Shown one piece after another: positions 43,675 through 50,324 of a DNA stretch of 50,324 bases (within the stretch, counting starts at the first letter, position 1; each line of letters opens with the position of its first letter). Location of the stretch: positions 1 through 50,324 of the forward strand of contig JAILPD010000047.1 in the NCBI GenBank assembly GCA_024690445.1. The letters are read 5' to 3'. The stretch comes from Acholeplasmatales bacterium (lineage in GTDB: Bacteria > Bacillota_I > Bacilli_A > Acholeplasmatales > Anaeroplasmataceae). The position numbers were made by a program, and so were the translations under genes. The notes below the pieces were generated by a model, which was not told the DNA's origin, ran no database searches, and saw only the letters and a list, made by a program, of their open reading frames with translations.

Positions 43675-46233
43675 TTATTCAATCTCCTTTAGCTCATATA
43701 TTAAATTAATAGCTTCCTTTGGTGTTAATTTATCAATATCAATTTCATCTAATCTTTGCTTAATCTTTAAAGCAATAGAATCTTCCTTAACTTCAGGCTT
43801 TTCATCAAATTCATCAAAATTAAATAAATCTAATGTAATATTACCCTTTAATTGGCTTTGTTCTTCTAAATGCTCTAATATCTTCTTACTTCTTTCAGTT
43901 AATGATTTCGGAAGTCCTGCTAGTTCTGCAACATTAATACCATATGACTTATCTGTTGGGCCATCAATAACCTTATGTAAGAATGCAACACCATTTGATG
44001 TTTCTTTTGCCTCTACATGTACATTTTTTAATCTAGATAATTTAGAATCTAGTGATGTTAATTCATGATAGTGAGTTGAGAATAAAGTTACACAACCAAC
44101 CTTTTCATGTAAATATTCTAAAATAGCTTGAGCTAATGCCATACCATCAAATGTGGCAGTACCTCTACCTATTTCATCAAATAATACTAATGAATTCTTG
44201 GTAGCATTTGCAATAGCATAATTTGCCTCACTCATTTCAACCATGAACGTTGATTGACCAGAAACCAAATCATCAGATGCACCAATTCTTGTAAATATAG
44301 AATCAAAAATCATTAAATCTGCAACTCTAGCAGGAACGAATGATCCAATTTGAGCAAGAATAACAATAGTTGCTAGCATCTTCATATAAGTGGATTTACC
44401 ACTCATATTAGGACCTGTTATAAGCATCATATTGTATTTATTTATTACAACATCATTAACAATATATTGATCTCCAATTAAGGCCTCTAAAACAGGATGT
44501 CTACCATCAACGATATTAATCTCTCTTTTATCATTAAATCTAGGTCTTACATAATTATACTTAATTGCAATATCAGAAAGTGCACAATAACAATCTAATA
44601 TAGAAATAGAATCTGCTAATTCTTGTAAACTCTTAATATATAAAGAAACCTTTTTTCTTATAGAAACAAAGATTTCATATTCTAAAGACATTACCTTATC
44701 AGAAGCTGATAACACCTTTGTTTCATATTCCTTTAAAGCAGGTGATATAAATCTTTCCGCATTAACTAATGTTGATCTTCTAATATATCCTGAATCCTCA
44801 GGAATATTTTCAATTTGTCCCTTAGATACTTCAATGAAATAACCAGTAACCTTGTTATATCCAACCTTTAAATTCTTAATACCAGTTCTTTCTCTTTCAG
44901 ATGCTTCATAATTTAAAATCCATTCTTTTCCATTTCTTGCAATAGATCTAATTTCATCTAAATCCTTATCAAAACCATCTTTAATAATATCTCCATCCTT
45001 AACTGAAAAAGGAGGATTATCAACTATAGCAGCATCTAATAATGCATATACATCTCTATGTTCATCAATTCTATCATTTAATGCTTTAGCGCCATCTATT
45101 CCCATATTGGCAAGAATTCTTTTTAAATCAGGTATATTCTTTAAGCTTCTTCTTAGCCATACTAAATCTTTAGCATTAGCAGAACCAGATGAAATTCTAC
45201 CAATAATTCTTTCTAAATCATAAACATCCTTAAAAATCTTTTTAATTTCTTCTTTAGAAACAAAATCAGAATTTAAGGCTTCTACGAAATCTAATCTTTC
45301 GTTTATTTCTTCTTTATCAGCAAGTGGCTTATCAATCCATTTGTGAATCATTCTTGAGCCCATCGCTGTATTACATTTATCAATTAACCAAAGTAAAGAT
45401 CCATTTCTATTTCCTAATCTAATAGTTTCAGTCAATTCTAGATTCTTTTTAGTAAAGGCATCTAAATGTAAATAAGATTCTTTTACATATGATTTAAATT
45501 TCTTAAAAAATACAGGCTTTTGATATTGTGTAGAAATATAATAATTTATCAATGTCTTACATGCATTCTTATAATTATCTTCGATATCAGAATAGATGAA
45601 TGATAAATCATCATCAACTTCTAAATTATCACAAACTGAATATGCAATTGAATTTGTATTAATAAATTCACCTAGCTTCTTATTATTAAAAGATGAATTA
45701 ACAATAACTTCTTTAATATGTAAGCCTAACACTTCATTTAATAAAATATCAAATGATTTAAATGAAGTTACATATCCTTCACCTGTTGTAATATCGGCAT
45801 AGCATAAAATGTACTCTCTTTTAAAATAATCAATTGATGCGATAAAATTATTATCCTTTTCACGAATACCAGATTCAATAGTACCTGGAGTAATAATCTT
45901 AATTACACCACGTTTTACTATACCTACTGCCTCTTTAGGATCTTCTATTTGTTCAACAATGGCAATCTTATAGCCACGAGATACAAGCTTTTCAATATAT
46001 TCATTCGCAGCGTGATATGGAATTCCGCACATCGGAACTCTCTCTTCCGCACCAGCATCCTTACCTGTTAAAGCTAATTCTAGTTCGCGAGATGCAGTAT
46101 AAGCATCCTCAAAGAACATTTCATAGAAATCACCCAAACGGAAAAAGACTATAGTTTCCTTATAGTCCTTTTTAATCTCTAAATATTGTTCCATCATTGG
46201 TGTATACTTAGCACCAGGTGCTTTCTTAGACAT
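43675..46233 (-). CDS. mutS: DNA mismatch recognition protein MutS
   Basis: Binds mismatches and recruits MutL. The 852 residues show the N-terminal mismatch domain with the Phe-x-Glu wedge (FRLGDFYEMF), the lever and clamp, and the ATPase with Walker A GPNMSGKST near residue 605, LFDEIGRGTATFDG, and STHYHEL. Length matches MutS1. The start at 46233 is chosen for AGGAG 7 bases upstream and the typical MTPMMEQYLEIK-like opening; the longer ORF overlaps the gene before. It lies 10 bp after a tail-anchored unknown gene. Confidence 0.97.
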   Translation of the reverse strand: MSKKAPGAKYTPMMEQYLEIKKDYKETIVFFRLGDFYEMFFEDAYTASRELELALTGKDAGAEERVPMCGIPYHAANEYIEKLVSRGYKIAIVEQIEDPKEAVGIVKRGVIKIITPGTIESGIREKDNNFIASIDYFKREYILCYADITTGEGYVTSFKSFDILLNEVLGLHIKEVIVNSSFNNKKLGEFINTNSIAYSVCDNLEVDDDLSFIYSDIEDNYKNACKTLINYYISTQYQKPVFFKKFKSYVKESYLHLDAFTKKNLELTETIRLGNRNGSLLWLIDKCNTAMGSRMIHKWIDKPLADKEEINERLDFVEALNSDFVSKEEIKKIFKDVYDLERIIGRISSGSANAKDLVWLRRSLKNIPDLKRILANMGIDGAKALNDRIDEHRDVYALLDAAIVDNPPFSVKDGDIIKDGFDKDLDEIRSIARNGKEWILNYEASERERTGIKNLKVGYNKVTGYFIEVSKGQIENIPEDSGYIRRSTLVNAERFISPALKEYETKVLSASDKVMSLEYEIFVSIRKKVSLYIKSLQELADSISILDCYCALSDIAIKYNYVRPRFNDKREINIVDGRHPVLEALIGDQYIVNDVVINKYNMMLITGPNMSGKSTYMKMLATIVILAQIGSFVPARVADLMIFDSIFTRIGASDDLVSGQSTFMVEMSEANYAIANATKNSLVLFDEIGRGTATFDGMALAQAILEYLHEKVGCVTLFSTHYHELTSLDSKLSRLKNVHVEAKETSNGVAFLHKVIDGPTDKSYGINVAELAGLPKSLTERSKKILEHLEEQSQLKGNITLDLFNFDEFDEKPEVKEDSIALKIKQRLDEIDIDKLTPKEAINLIYELKEIE

Positions 46234-46243
46234 ATTAAATCTC

Positions 46244-47569
46244 CTACATCTTAATAGCAATTCCTAAAGCTACTAAAGCCAAAACTACTATTATTCCAGC
46301 AAAAACACAAATAGCTACATTTTTGCCTCTACTATTTTTAAATACCTTTTTTTCACGCTCAGCGTATTTTTCATTTTCTTCTACTTTATTAACATCAATT
46401 CCAAGCTTTTCGCTTAATGGTATTACCTTCTCCTTTTTAACAACAGGAGCTTCTACCTTCTTTTCTTCAACTATAGGCTCAGGCTTTTGCTCTTCAACAT
46501 TAGCTCTTGTTTCGCCAGGTCGTAAAGGACGTTCAATTTCAACCTTAGGAAGTTCATCTACAGGCACCTCTTCGACAACAGGCTCAACCACAACTGGATT
46601 ATTGATTAAGTCTAACATAGCATTATATTCTTCACTATCTGCCTCTTCACCTTCATAGTGAATAATCTTTTTAGCATCACCATTTCCAAATGGTGTAATA
46701 GCGCTTAAATCAATTGTAAATTCTAATGGCTTATAAATGGTCTCTTCATAAGTAATAGATTCACAAGTTGAATATGGAATTTCGCATTGTTCAAGAATAT
46801 AGAATAAATAAGTAACTAAATCATCCTTACTCATTGATGGCTGCATAGGAATACCTTCACGCTTAGCATAGATAGATAATCCATTAATAGACATTCCATC
46901 TAATACCTCATCAGCCTCTTCAGTTAACTTTCCTTGTTGATTTAAATAATACTTAATAAAACCAACATATTCATCCTTTTGTAATCTTTCAGGAATTGTA
47001 ATACCATACTTCTCACCAATTAAGATAATTTCTTGGTTAGTAGCTGTAAACATTAAGTCCTTCTTTAAATCTTCAATTAGGGCACCATCAAATGTACCTG
47101 GCTGTTCAAGACATGCAGCACTTACATATCCTACATAATCTTCAAAGCTTTTAATCTTTTCCTTCTTTAGATTCTTAAGATATGTAATTTCACCATCATT
47201 GATATCTAATGCTTCATAATTATCAACAATTAGCTTCATTAGGTTAAATCTATATTGTGCAAAATCCTGACTTGAAGAATTTAAGGCAATGAATAAATTC
47301 TCAAGCTGAGTTTCAGTAAAGCTTGAATAATGTTGAAGTCTAACAAAATAATCCTTAGTTAAGGAATTAGAATGCAAAAATTTAATTTTATTATTTAATA
47401 CAGAAACCAAAGCTAAGCAATTCATCATACGTGGCAACATGATTCCACGGCTATTAAAAAAACCATAGATTTGTTCTCCAGATAAATCTGATAGTTTTTT
47501 TATAAACGCATCATATTTAATTGCTTTTCCATATACCATTATTTGGTTTTTTTCATAATTAATGTTCAT
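46244..47569 (-). CDS. Tail-anchored protein with SAP/HeH-like repeats, unknown
   Basis: Not recognised as a whole. 441 residues from the ATG at 47569, chosen for AGAGGTG 6 bases upstream. The N-terminal 280 residues are helical and contain three short modules of one pattern, a helix, G-I-x-x-P, then K-D-x-x-V-x-x-L: around 31-60 (FFNSRGIMLP), 180-213 (GEKYGITIPERLQKDEYVGF) and 240-262 (AKREGIPM, SKDDLVTYLF). This resembles SAP or HeH/LEM nucleic-acid-binding folds. A Pro/Glu/Val-rich linker follows (about 330-390). One hydrophobic helix at the extreme C terminus (about 417-438) should anchor it in the membrane with the body in the cytoplasm. It is first in the mutS-mutL operon. DNA binding is only a suggestion. 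Confidence 0.75.
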   Translation of the reverse strand: MNINYEKNQIMVYGKAIKYDAFIKKLSDLSGEQIYGFFNSRGIMLPRMMNCLALVSVLNNKIKFLHSNSLTKDYFVRLQHYSSFTETQLENLFIALNSSSQDFAQYRFNLMKLIVDNYEALDINDGEITYLKNLKKEKIKSFEDYVGYVSAACLEQPGTFDGALIEDLKKDLMFTATNQEIILIGEKYGITIPERLQKDEYVGFIKYYLNQQGKLTEEADEVLDGMSINGLSIYAKREGIPMQPSMSKDDLVTYLFYILEQCEIPYSTCESITYEETIYKPLEFTIDLSAITPFGNGDAKKIIHYEGEEADSEEYNAMLDLINNPVVVEPVVEEVPVDELPKVEIERPLRPGETRANVEEQKPEPIVEEKKVEAPVVKKEKVIPLSEKLGIDVNKVEENEKYAEREKKVFKNSRGKNVAICVFAGIIVVLALVALGIAIKM

Positions 47570-47594
47570 AAAAAACACCTCTAAAAATCATTTT

Positions 47595-47623
47595 AATTAT
47601 ACAATATTTTTTTACTCTTATAA
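47595..47623 (-). promoter_or_regulatory. Promoter of the mutS operon
   Basis: TATAAT (47595-47600) with a weak -35 TTTATA (47618-47623) at 17 bp, minus strand. Confidence 0.5.
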
Positions 47624-47650
47624 ATATTAAATTTATAAATAAAAAGAATT

Positions 47651-47678
47651 CTTTAAATTTGTAACTTTTATTGTATAA
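47651..47678 (+). promoter_or_regulatory. Promoter of the DJ-1-like gene
   Basis: TTTAAA (47651-47656), 16-bp spacer, TATAAT (47673-47678); leader about 17 nt with AAGGA. Confidence 0.5.
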
Positions 47679-47701
47679 TAAACACAAGGACGTGGTTTAA
47701 T

Positions 47702-48238
47702 ATGAAATATTTAGCATTAATTTTTGAAGGTTTTGAGGAAGAGGAGGCAATGGCTCCATTTGCTTTATTAAGAAGAGCAGGTGCTGATTTAACTGTCGCT
47801 AGTTTGAATTCTTCTGTTACAGGAGGACATGGATTTACTCTTTCTAATTTAACTCCATTAAATGAAGTTAATATCGATGATTACGATGTATTAATTATTC
47901 CAGGTGGTGCCCATTGGAAATTCTTATATCAATCTGAAATGGTACATAATATCGTCTTAGATTTCCATAAGAAAAATAAATACTTATGTGGTATTTGTGC
48001 CGCTCCTACTTTATTTGGAAGACTTGGTTTATTAGTAAATAAAAGATATACATGCTTCACTTCAATGAATGCTGATTTTAAAGGTACATATACAGATCAA
48101 GGTGTAACTGTTGATGGAAAACTAATTACATCTAAATCAGTAGCTTATTCTTTAGAATTTGCTTATGCAATTATAAAAGAAACTATGGGTGAAGCTACAC
48201 TAGCAAAAGTTTGGGAAAGAATCTATCATGAAAAATAA
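47702..48238 (+). CDS. DJ-1/PfpI family protein
   Basis: 178 residues of the DJ-1/ThiJ class, which includes glyoxalase III-type and stress-protective proteins. The nucleophile elbow is GICAAP with Cys99, the acidic partner lies in FEGFEEEEA near the N terminus, and IIPGG (65-69) is conserved. The form is close to YajL/DJ-1 rather than PfpI protease because the C-terminal segment ends [14 protein letters not shown] precedes the ATG. It overlaps yidD by 11 nt, so the two are translated together. The exact activity cannot be told from sequence. Confidence 0.92.
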   Translation: MKYLALIFEGFEEEEAMAPFALLRRAGADLTVASLNSSVTGGHGFTLSNLTPLNEVNIDDYDVLIIPGGAHWKFLYQSEMVHNIVLDFHKKNKYLCGICAAPTLFGRLGLLVNKRYTCFTSMNADFKGTYTDQGVTVDGKLITSKSVAYSLEFAYAIIKETMGEATLAKVWERIYHEK

Positions 48239-48503
48239 ATTAGCTAGAAAGCTAATTAAAGCATATCAAAATGGATATTCTGCTAATACACCACCAAAGT
48301 GTAAATATTTTCCGACATGCTCAAATTATGCTTTAGAATGCTACGAAAAATTTAATTTCTTTAAGGCTTCTTTTCTAACTATTAAAAGACTATTAAAATG
48401 TAATCCACTATCAAAGGGTGGTTATGATCCAGTCCCAAAGACCAAAAAAGAAAAATTTTTAGAAATCCAAGAATATAATGAAATGATAAAGGACAAGAAT
48501 TAA
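48228..48503 (+). CDS. yidD: Membrane protein insertion efficiency factor YidD
   Basis: Small amphipathic protein that aids YidC-dependent membrane insertion. The 91 residues show the classic pattern [19 protein letters not shown], then IKRLLKCNP and GGYDPVP, with all three conserved cysteines. It usually sits by rpmH-rnpA-yidC; here it is beside a DJ-1 gene. Its stop TAA overlaps the surE stop on the other strand inside a hairpin loop. Confidence 0.95.
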   Translation: MKNKLARKLIKAYQNGYSANTPPKCKYFPTCSNYALECYEKFNFFKASFLTIKRLLKCNPLSKGGYDPVPKTKKEKFLEIQEYNEMIKDKN

Positions 48504-48532
48504 TCTTGTCCTTTTAGTTTTTTATATACATC
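48488..48532. terminator. Bidirectional terminator with overlapping convergent stop codons
   Basis: GGACAAGA (48491-48498), loop ATTAA, TCTTGTCC (48504-48511), followed by TTTT and, a few bases on, TTTTTT on the plus strand; on the minus strand by TTTATC. The yidD stop (48501-48503) and surE stop (48500-48502) share bases in the loop. Confidence 0.85.
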
Positions 48533-49225
48533 ATGTTCGGTTGGATCCATTCCAATTGGAACTATTGTAGTATAACCAATATCATGTAAATATACATCTG
48601 TATCTGGATTAGTATCCTTTATTAATTCATGTGATTCTTCCATTACTAATCCATCTTCATTTTTGAATTTAGTAATGAAAATCTTTTTACCGCTTTTAGC
48701 AATAACGAAATCCTTTGATTTATCAAATGTCTTCTTTGGAAAATTTATATTTAAAAAATATTCAGTTGAATATAGATGATGATTAATAATTTTATCTAAT
48801 AATATATCTATTTCATTTTCTACTATTTTAAAATTTTCTCTTCCAGTTGAAATAGAAACACCAGCTACCCCATCAATCATAGCCTCTCTAGCGCCTGCAC
48901 AAGTACCACTATAAAAGACATCAGTACCTAAATTTAATCCTGAATTAATACCTGAAAATACTATATCAAATTTAACATTTAATAAGGATACTCCCATTCT
49001 TACACAATCAGATGGATTTCCTGATGTAATATATACTGGAATATTTAAATAATCATCTACTTTTTTAAATGTTACAGGAGTATGGATATTCATAGCGTGA
49101 GATATAGCACTTCTATTACTGTCAGGGGCAATAATATAAACATTGCCAAATCTTTGTAAATGAGAAGCTAAAAGTCTTATTCCATATGCTTCATATCCAT
49201 CATCGTTAGTTACTAAAAAATTCAT
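48500..49225 (-). CDS. surE: 5'/3'-nucleotidase SurE
   Basis: Metal-dependent nucleoside monophosphate phosphatase of the SurE family. The 241 residues start [13 protein letters not shown] with metal ligands D8 and D9. The family motifs [44 protein letters not shown] and AREAM follow. GAGGTAG lies 5 bases before the ATG. It lies 33 bp after the comEC end in the same direction. The region around its start is repeated in inverted form at the right end of the window. Confidence 0.96.
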   Translation of the reverse strand: MNFLVTNDDGYEAYGIRLLASHLQRFGNVYIIAPDSNRSAISHAMNIHTPVTFKKVDDYLNIPVYITSGNPSDCVRMGVSLLNVKFDIVFSGINSGLNLGTDVFYSGTCAGAREAMIDGVAGVSISTGRENFKIVENEIDILLDKIINHHLYSTEYFLNINFPKKTFDKSKDFVIAKSGKKIFITKFKNEDGLVMEESHELIKDTNPDTDVYLHDIGYTTIVPIGMDPTEHDVYKKLKGQD

Positions 49226-49247
49226 AGGCTACCTCGCATATAATAAT
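49197..49247 (-). repeat. Inverted repeat, left copy (native surE start)
   Basis: 51 bases covering the surE ribosome site, ATG and first ten codons. An exact reverse complement occurs at 50274-50324; one further mismatch then five more matching bases follow on the inner side. Confidence 0.97.
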
Positions 49248-49258
49248 ATTATCACAAA

Positions 49259-50293
49259 TTATCGATATGTTGAAATAGCATATTTATCTTTCGATATTTT
49301 AACATTAATATTACCACTATCTTTAGTCATATAAACTGTAGAATAGTTTTTAAGCCTTTTTACTATCTCATCATTTGGAAGCCCATATTTATTATCAAAT
49401 CCTACTGATATAATACTAACATCTGGCTTAACTAAATCAATAAATTCTAAGCTTGATGATGTGTTAGACCCATGGTGAGCAACCTTTAAAATATCTGAAT
49501 CCAATTCGTTTTTATATTTATTGATACAATCATTTTCTTCATTCTCTGTCATATCTCCTGTAAATAATATTTTAGTACTATTAATATCCATTCTAAATAC
49601 TATACTATTTGAATTAGGGTCATCATATTTATTAATTGGTCCTATCAATTTAATATTGAAGTCATTATTGATAATGTAATTATCATTTATTCCTAATTTT
49701 TTCACATTAATATCCATTAATAATTCAGAAAACTTCTCATCAAATGATGGATATAATATATTCTTAACATTAAAATTATTTATTATTTCAATATAATCAC
49801 CTATGTGATCAGAATCTGAGTGTGTTAAAACTAAATAATCTATTTTGTATAATCCTTTAGTTTTTAAATAATTATAAGAATTATAGGCATCTACTAGCAT
49901 TACACCATCCCCATGGGGAAGCTCAATTAAAGCTGAATCTCCCTGCCCACAATCAATGAAGGTAATATTTGCGTACGGATTAACAAATCTAAAATATAAT
50001 ATTCCTAATAAATATCCTGCCATTACTGAAATTGATACTATCTTATATTTTTTCTTTATAAAAGTATAAATGATAAATCCAAATATTAAATAGTAGACTA
50101 ACATCATATAAAAATTAAATGATTGGATATTAATTATCAGTAATATATTTTTTAGATTTACAACATATATATTTATTCCAATAAAAATATATTTTAATCC
50201 ATAATCAAAAATAGGTAATAAGAAATCTAAATATGAAAGTGGTAATAATATAAATGAAATAAGACTAGATAAGATTATTATATGCGAGGTAGC
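49259..50293 (-). CDS. comEC: ComEC DNA uptake channel, C-terminal half only
   Basis: ComEC carries transforming DNA across the membrane in competence. The visible 344 codons cover the end of the competence membrane domain (several hydrophobic helices, before residue about 95) and the metallo-beta-lactamase-like domain: FIDCGQGDSALIE, LTHSDSDHIGD and VAHHGSNTSS. The frame is open well beyond the first ATG at 50107 and reads hydrophobic ComEC-like sequence (PLSYLDFLLPIFDYGLKYIF) up to about 50273. There it runs into the inverted surE repeat and meets a stop at 50294-50296. So the 5' half is missing because of the join, not because the gene starts here. Full-length proteins are about 700-780 residues. 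Confidence 0.9.
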   Translation of the reverse strand, partial: ATSHIIILSSLISFILLPLSYLDFLLPIFDYGLKYIFIGINIYVVNLKNILLIINIQSFNFYMMLVYYLIFGFIIYTFIKKKYKIVSISVMAGYLLGILYFRFVNPYANITFIDCGQGDSALIELPHGDGVMLVDAYNSYNYLKTKGLYKIDYLVLTHSDSDHIGDYIEIINNFNVKNILYPSFDEKFSELLMDINVKKLGINDNYIINNDFNIKLIGPINKYDDPNSNSIVFRMDINSTKILFTGDMTENEENDCINKYKNELDSDILKVAHHGSNTSSSLEFIDLVKPDVSIISVGFDNKYGLPNDEIVKRLKNYSTVYMTKDSGNINVKISKDKYAISTYR

Positions 50294-50324
50294 CTATGAA
50301 TTTTTTAGTAACTAACGATGATGG
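50274..50324 (+). repeat. Inverted repeat, right copy at the contig end
   Basis: Exact reverse complement of 49197-49247. It brings a surE ribosome site and start codon (ATG at 50296-50298) onto the plus strand and breaks the comEC frame. The two copies enclose 1026 bp. Position at the very end suggests a fold-back chimera. Confidence 0.97.
50296..50324 (+). pseudogene. Fragment of surE start (first codons), probably chimeric
   Basis: Encodes [10 protein letters not shown], identical to the surE N terminus, then the window ends. Because it lies in an exact inverted repeat that interrupts comEC, I read it as a duplicate created by assembly or amplification rather than a second surE gene. Confidence 0.6.

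Noticed and set aside
50296..50324. A second surE gene starting at the right edge
   Set aside because: It is an exact inverted copy of the surE start that interrupts an otherwise open comEC frame, so a chimeric join is more likely.

Overview
The window looks like one complete metagenomic or draft contig. It comes from a low-GC, Gram-positive-type bacterium with short spacers and many stop/start overlaps. Several things point to the Bacilli side of the Bacillota, near Acholeplasma, RF39 or Erysipelotrichales-like lineages. These are the rny-ymdB-miaB-ylbF/ymcA cluster, a tryptophan T-box, FtsZ, a cre-like operator, lipobox lipoproteins, AGGAGG ribosome sites, and a large Mollicute-style oligopeptide transporter. 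TGA acts as a stop (for example miaA, nadE and ruvB) and tryptophan is encoded by TGG, so the Mycoplasma code does not apply. Lineage is an inference from gene content. No tRNA, rRNA, insertion sequence, prophage or CRISPR array was seen.

Layout: 1-2.6 kb holds gapA (3' end cut off), nadK and a CYTH protein. 2.7-11.2 kb is an oppABCDF operon (minus) plus a small membrane protein. 11.5-13.0 kb is T-box-controlled trpS and a small membrane protein (plus). 13.0-17.3 kb is the rny-ymdB-miaB-ylbF RNA-metabolism block (minus). 17.4-19.6 kb holds three proteins of unknown function. 19.7-26.3 kb is a complete de novo NAD operon in four genes: nadE, a nadD-nrtR fusion, nadA and a nadB-nadC fusion. 26.4-27.8 kb is a pectate-lyase-like lipoprotein. 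28.1-32.9 kb is ruvA-ruvB-queA-ppiB-tgt plus an unknown gene. 33.0-36.5 kb is a giant coiled-coil protein (plus). 36.5-37.9 kb is ftsZ. 38.0-47.6 kb is an operon of a tail-anchored unknown, mutS, mutL, miaA, aroK, aroQ, efp and a CNNM/CBS membrane protein. 47.7-48.5 kb is a DJ-1-like protein and yidD. 48.5-50.3 kb is surE and the 3' half of comEC.

How the genes work together: the NAD operon builds NAD from aspartate to quinolinate and onward, and nadK makes NADP. The NAD-sensing repressor NrtR appears here as the C-terminal half of the adenylyltransferase NadD, and two palindromes sit at the operon promoter as candidate operators. Peptide import by Opp and pectin cleavage at the cell surface suggest a scavenger in a plant-polymer-rich niche such as the gut. 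MutSL, RuvAB, queuosine synthesis, MiaA/MiaB and EF-P show fuller repair and translation upkeep than in host-bound mycoplasmas.

The most unusual items are the NadD-NrtR fusion with its palindromes, an OppF carrying four degenerate copies of its own P-loop segment ahead of the working ATPase, a 1134-residue coiled-coil protein, a tail-anchored protein with three SAP/HeH-like repeats upstream of mutS, and a 51-bp exact inverted repeat of the surE start at the right end. That last item is most likely a fold-back assembly or amplification chimera.
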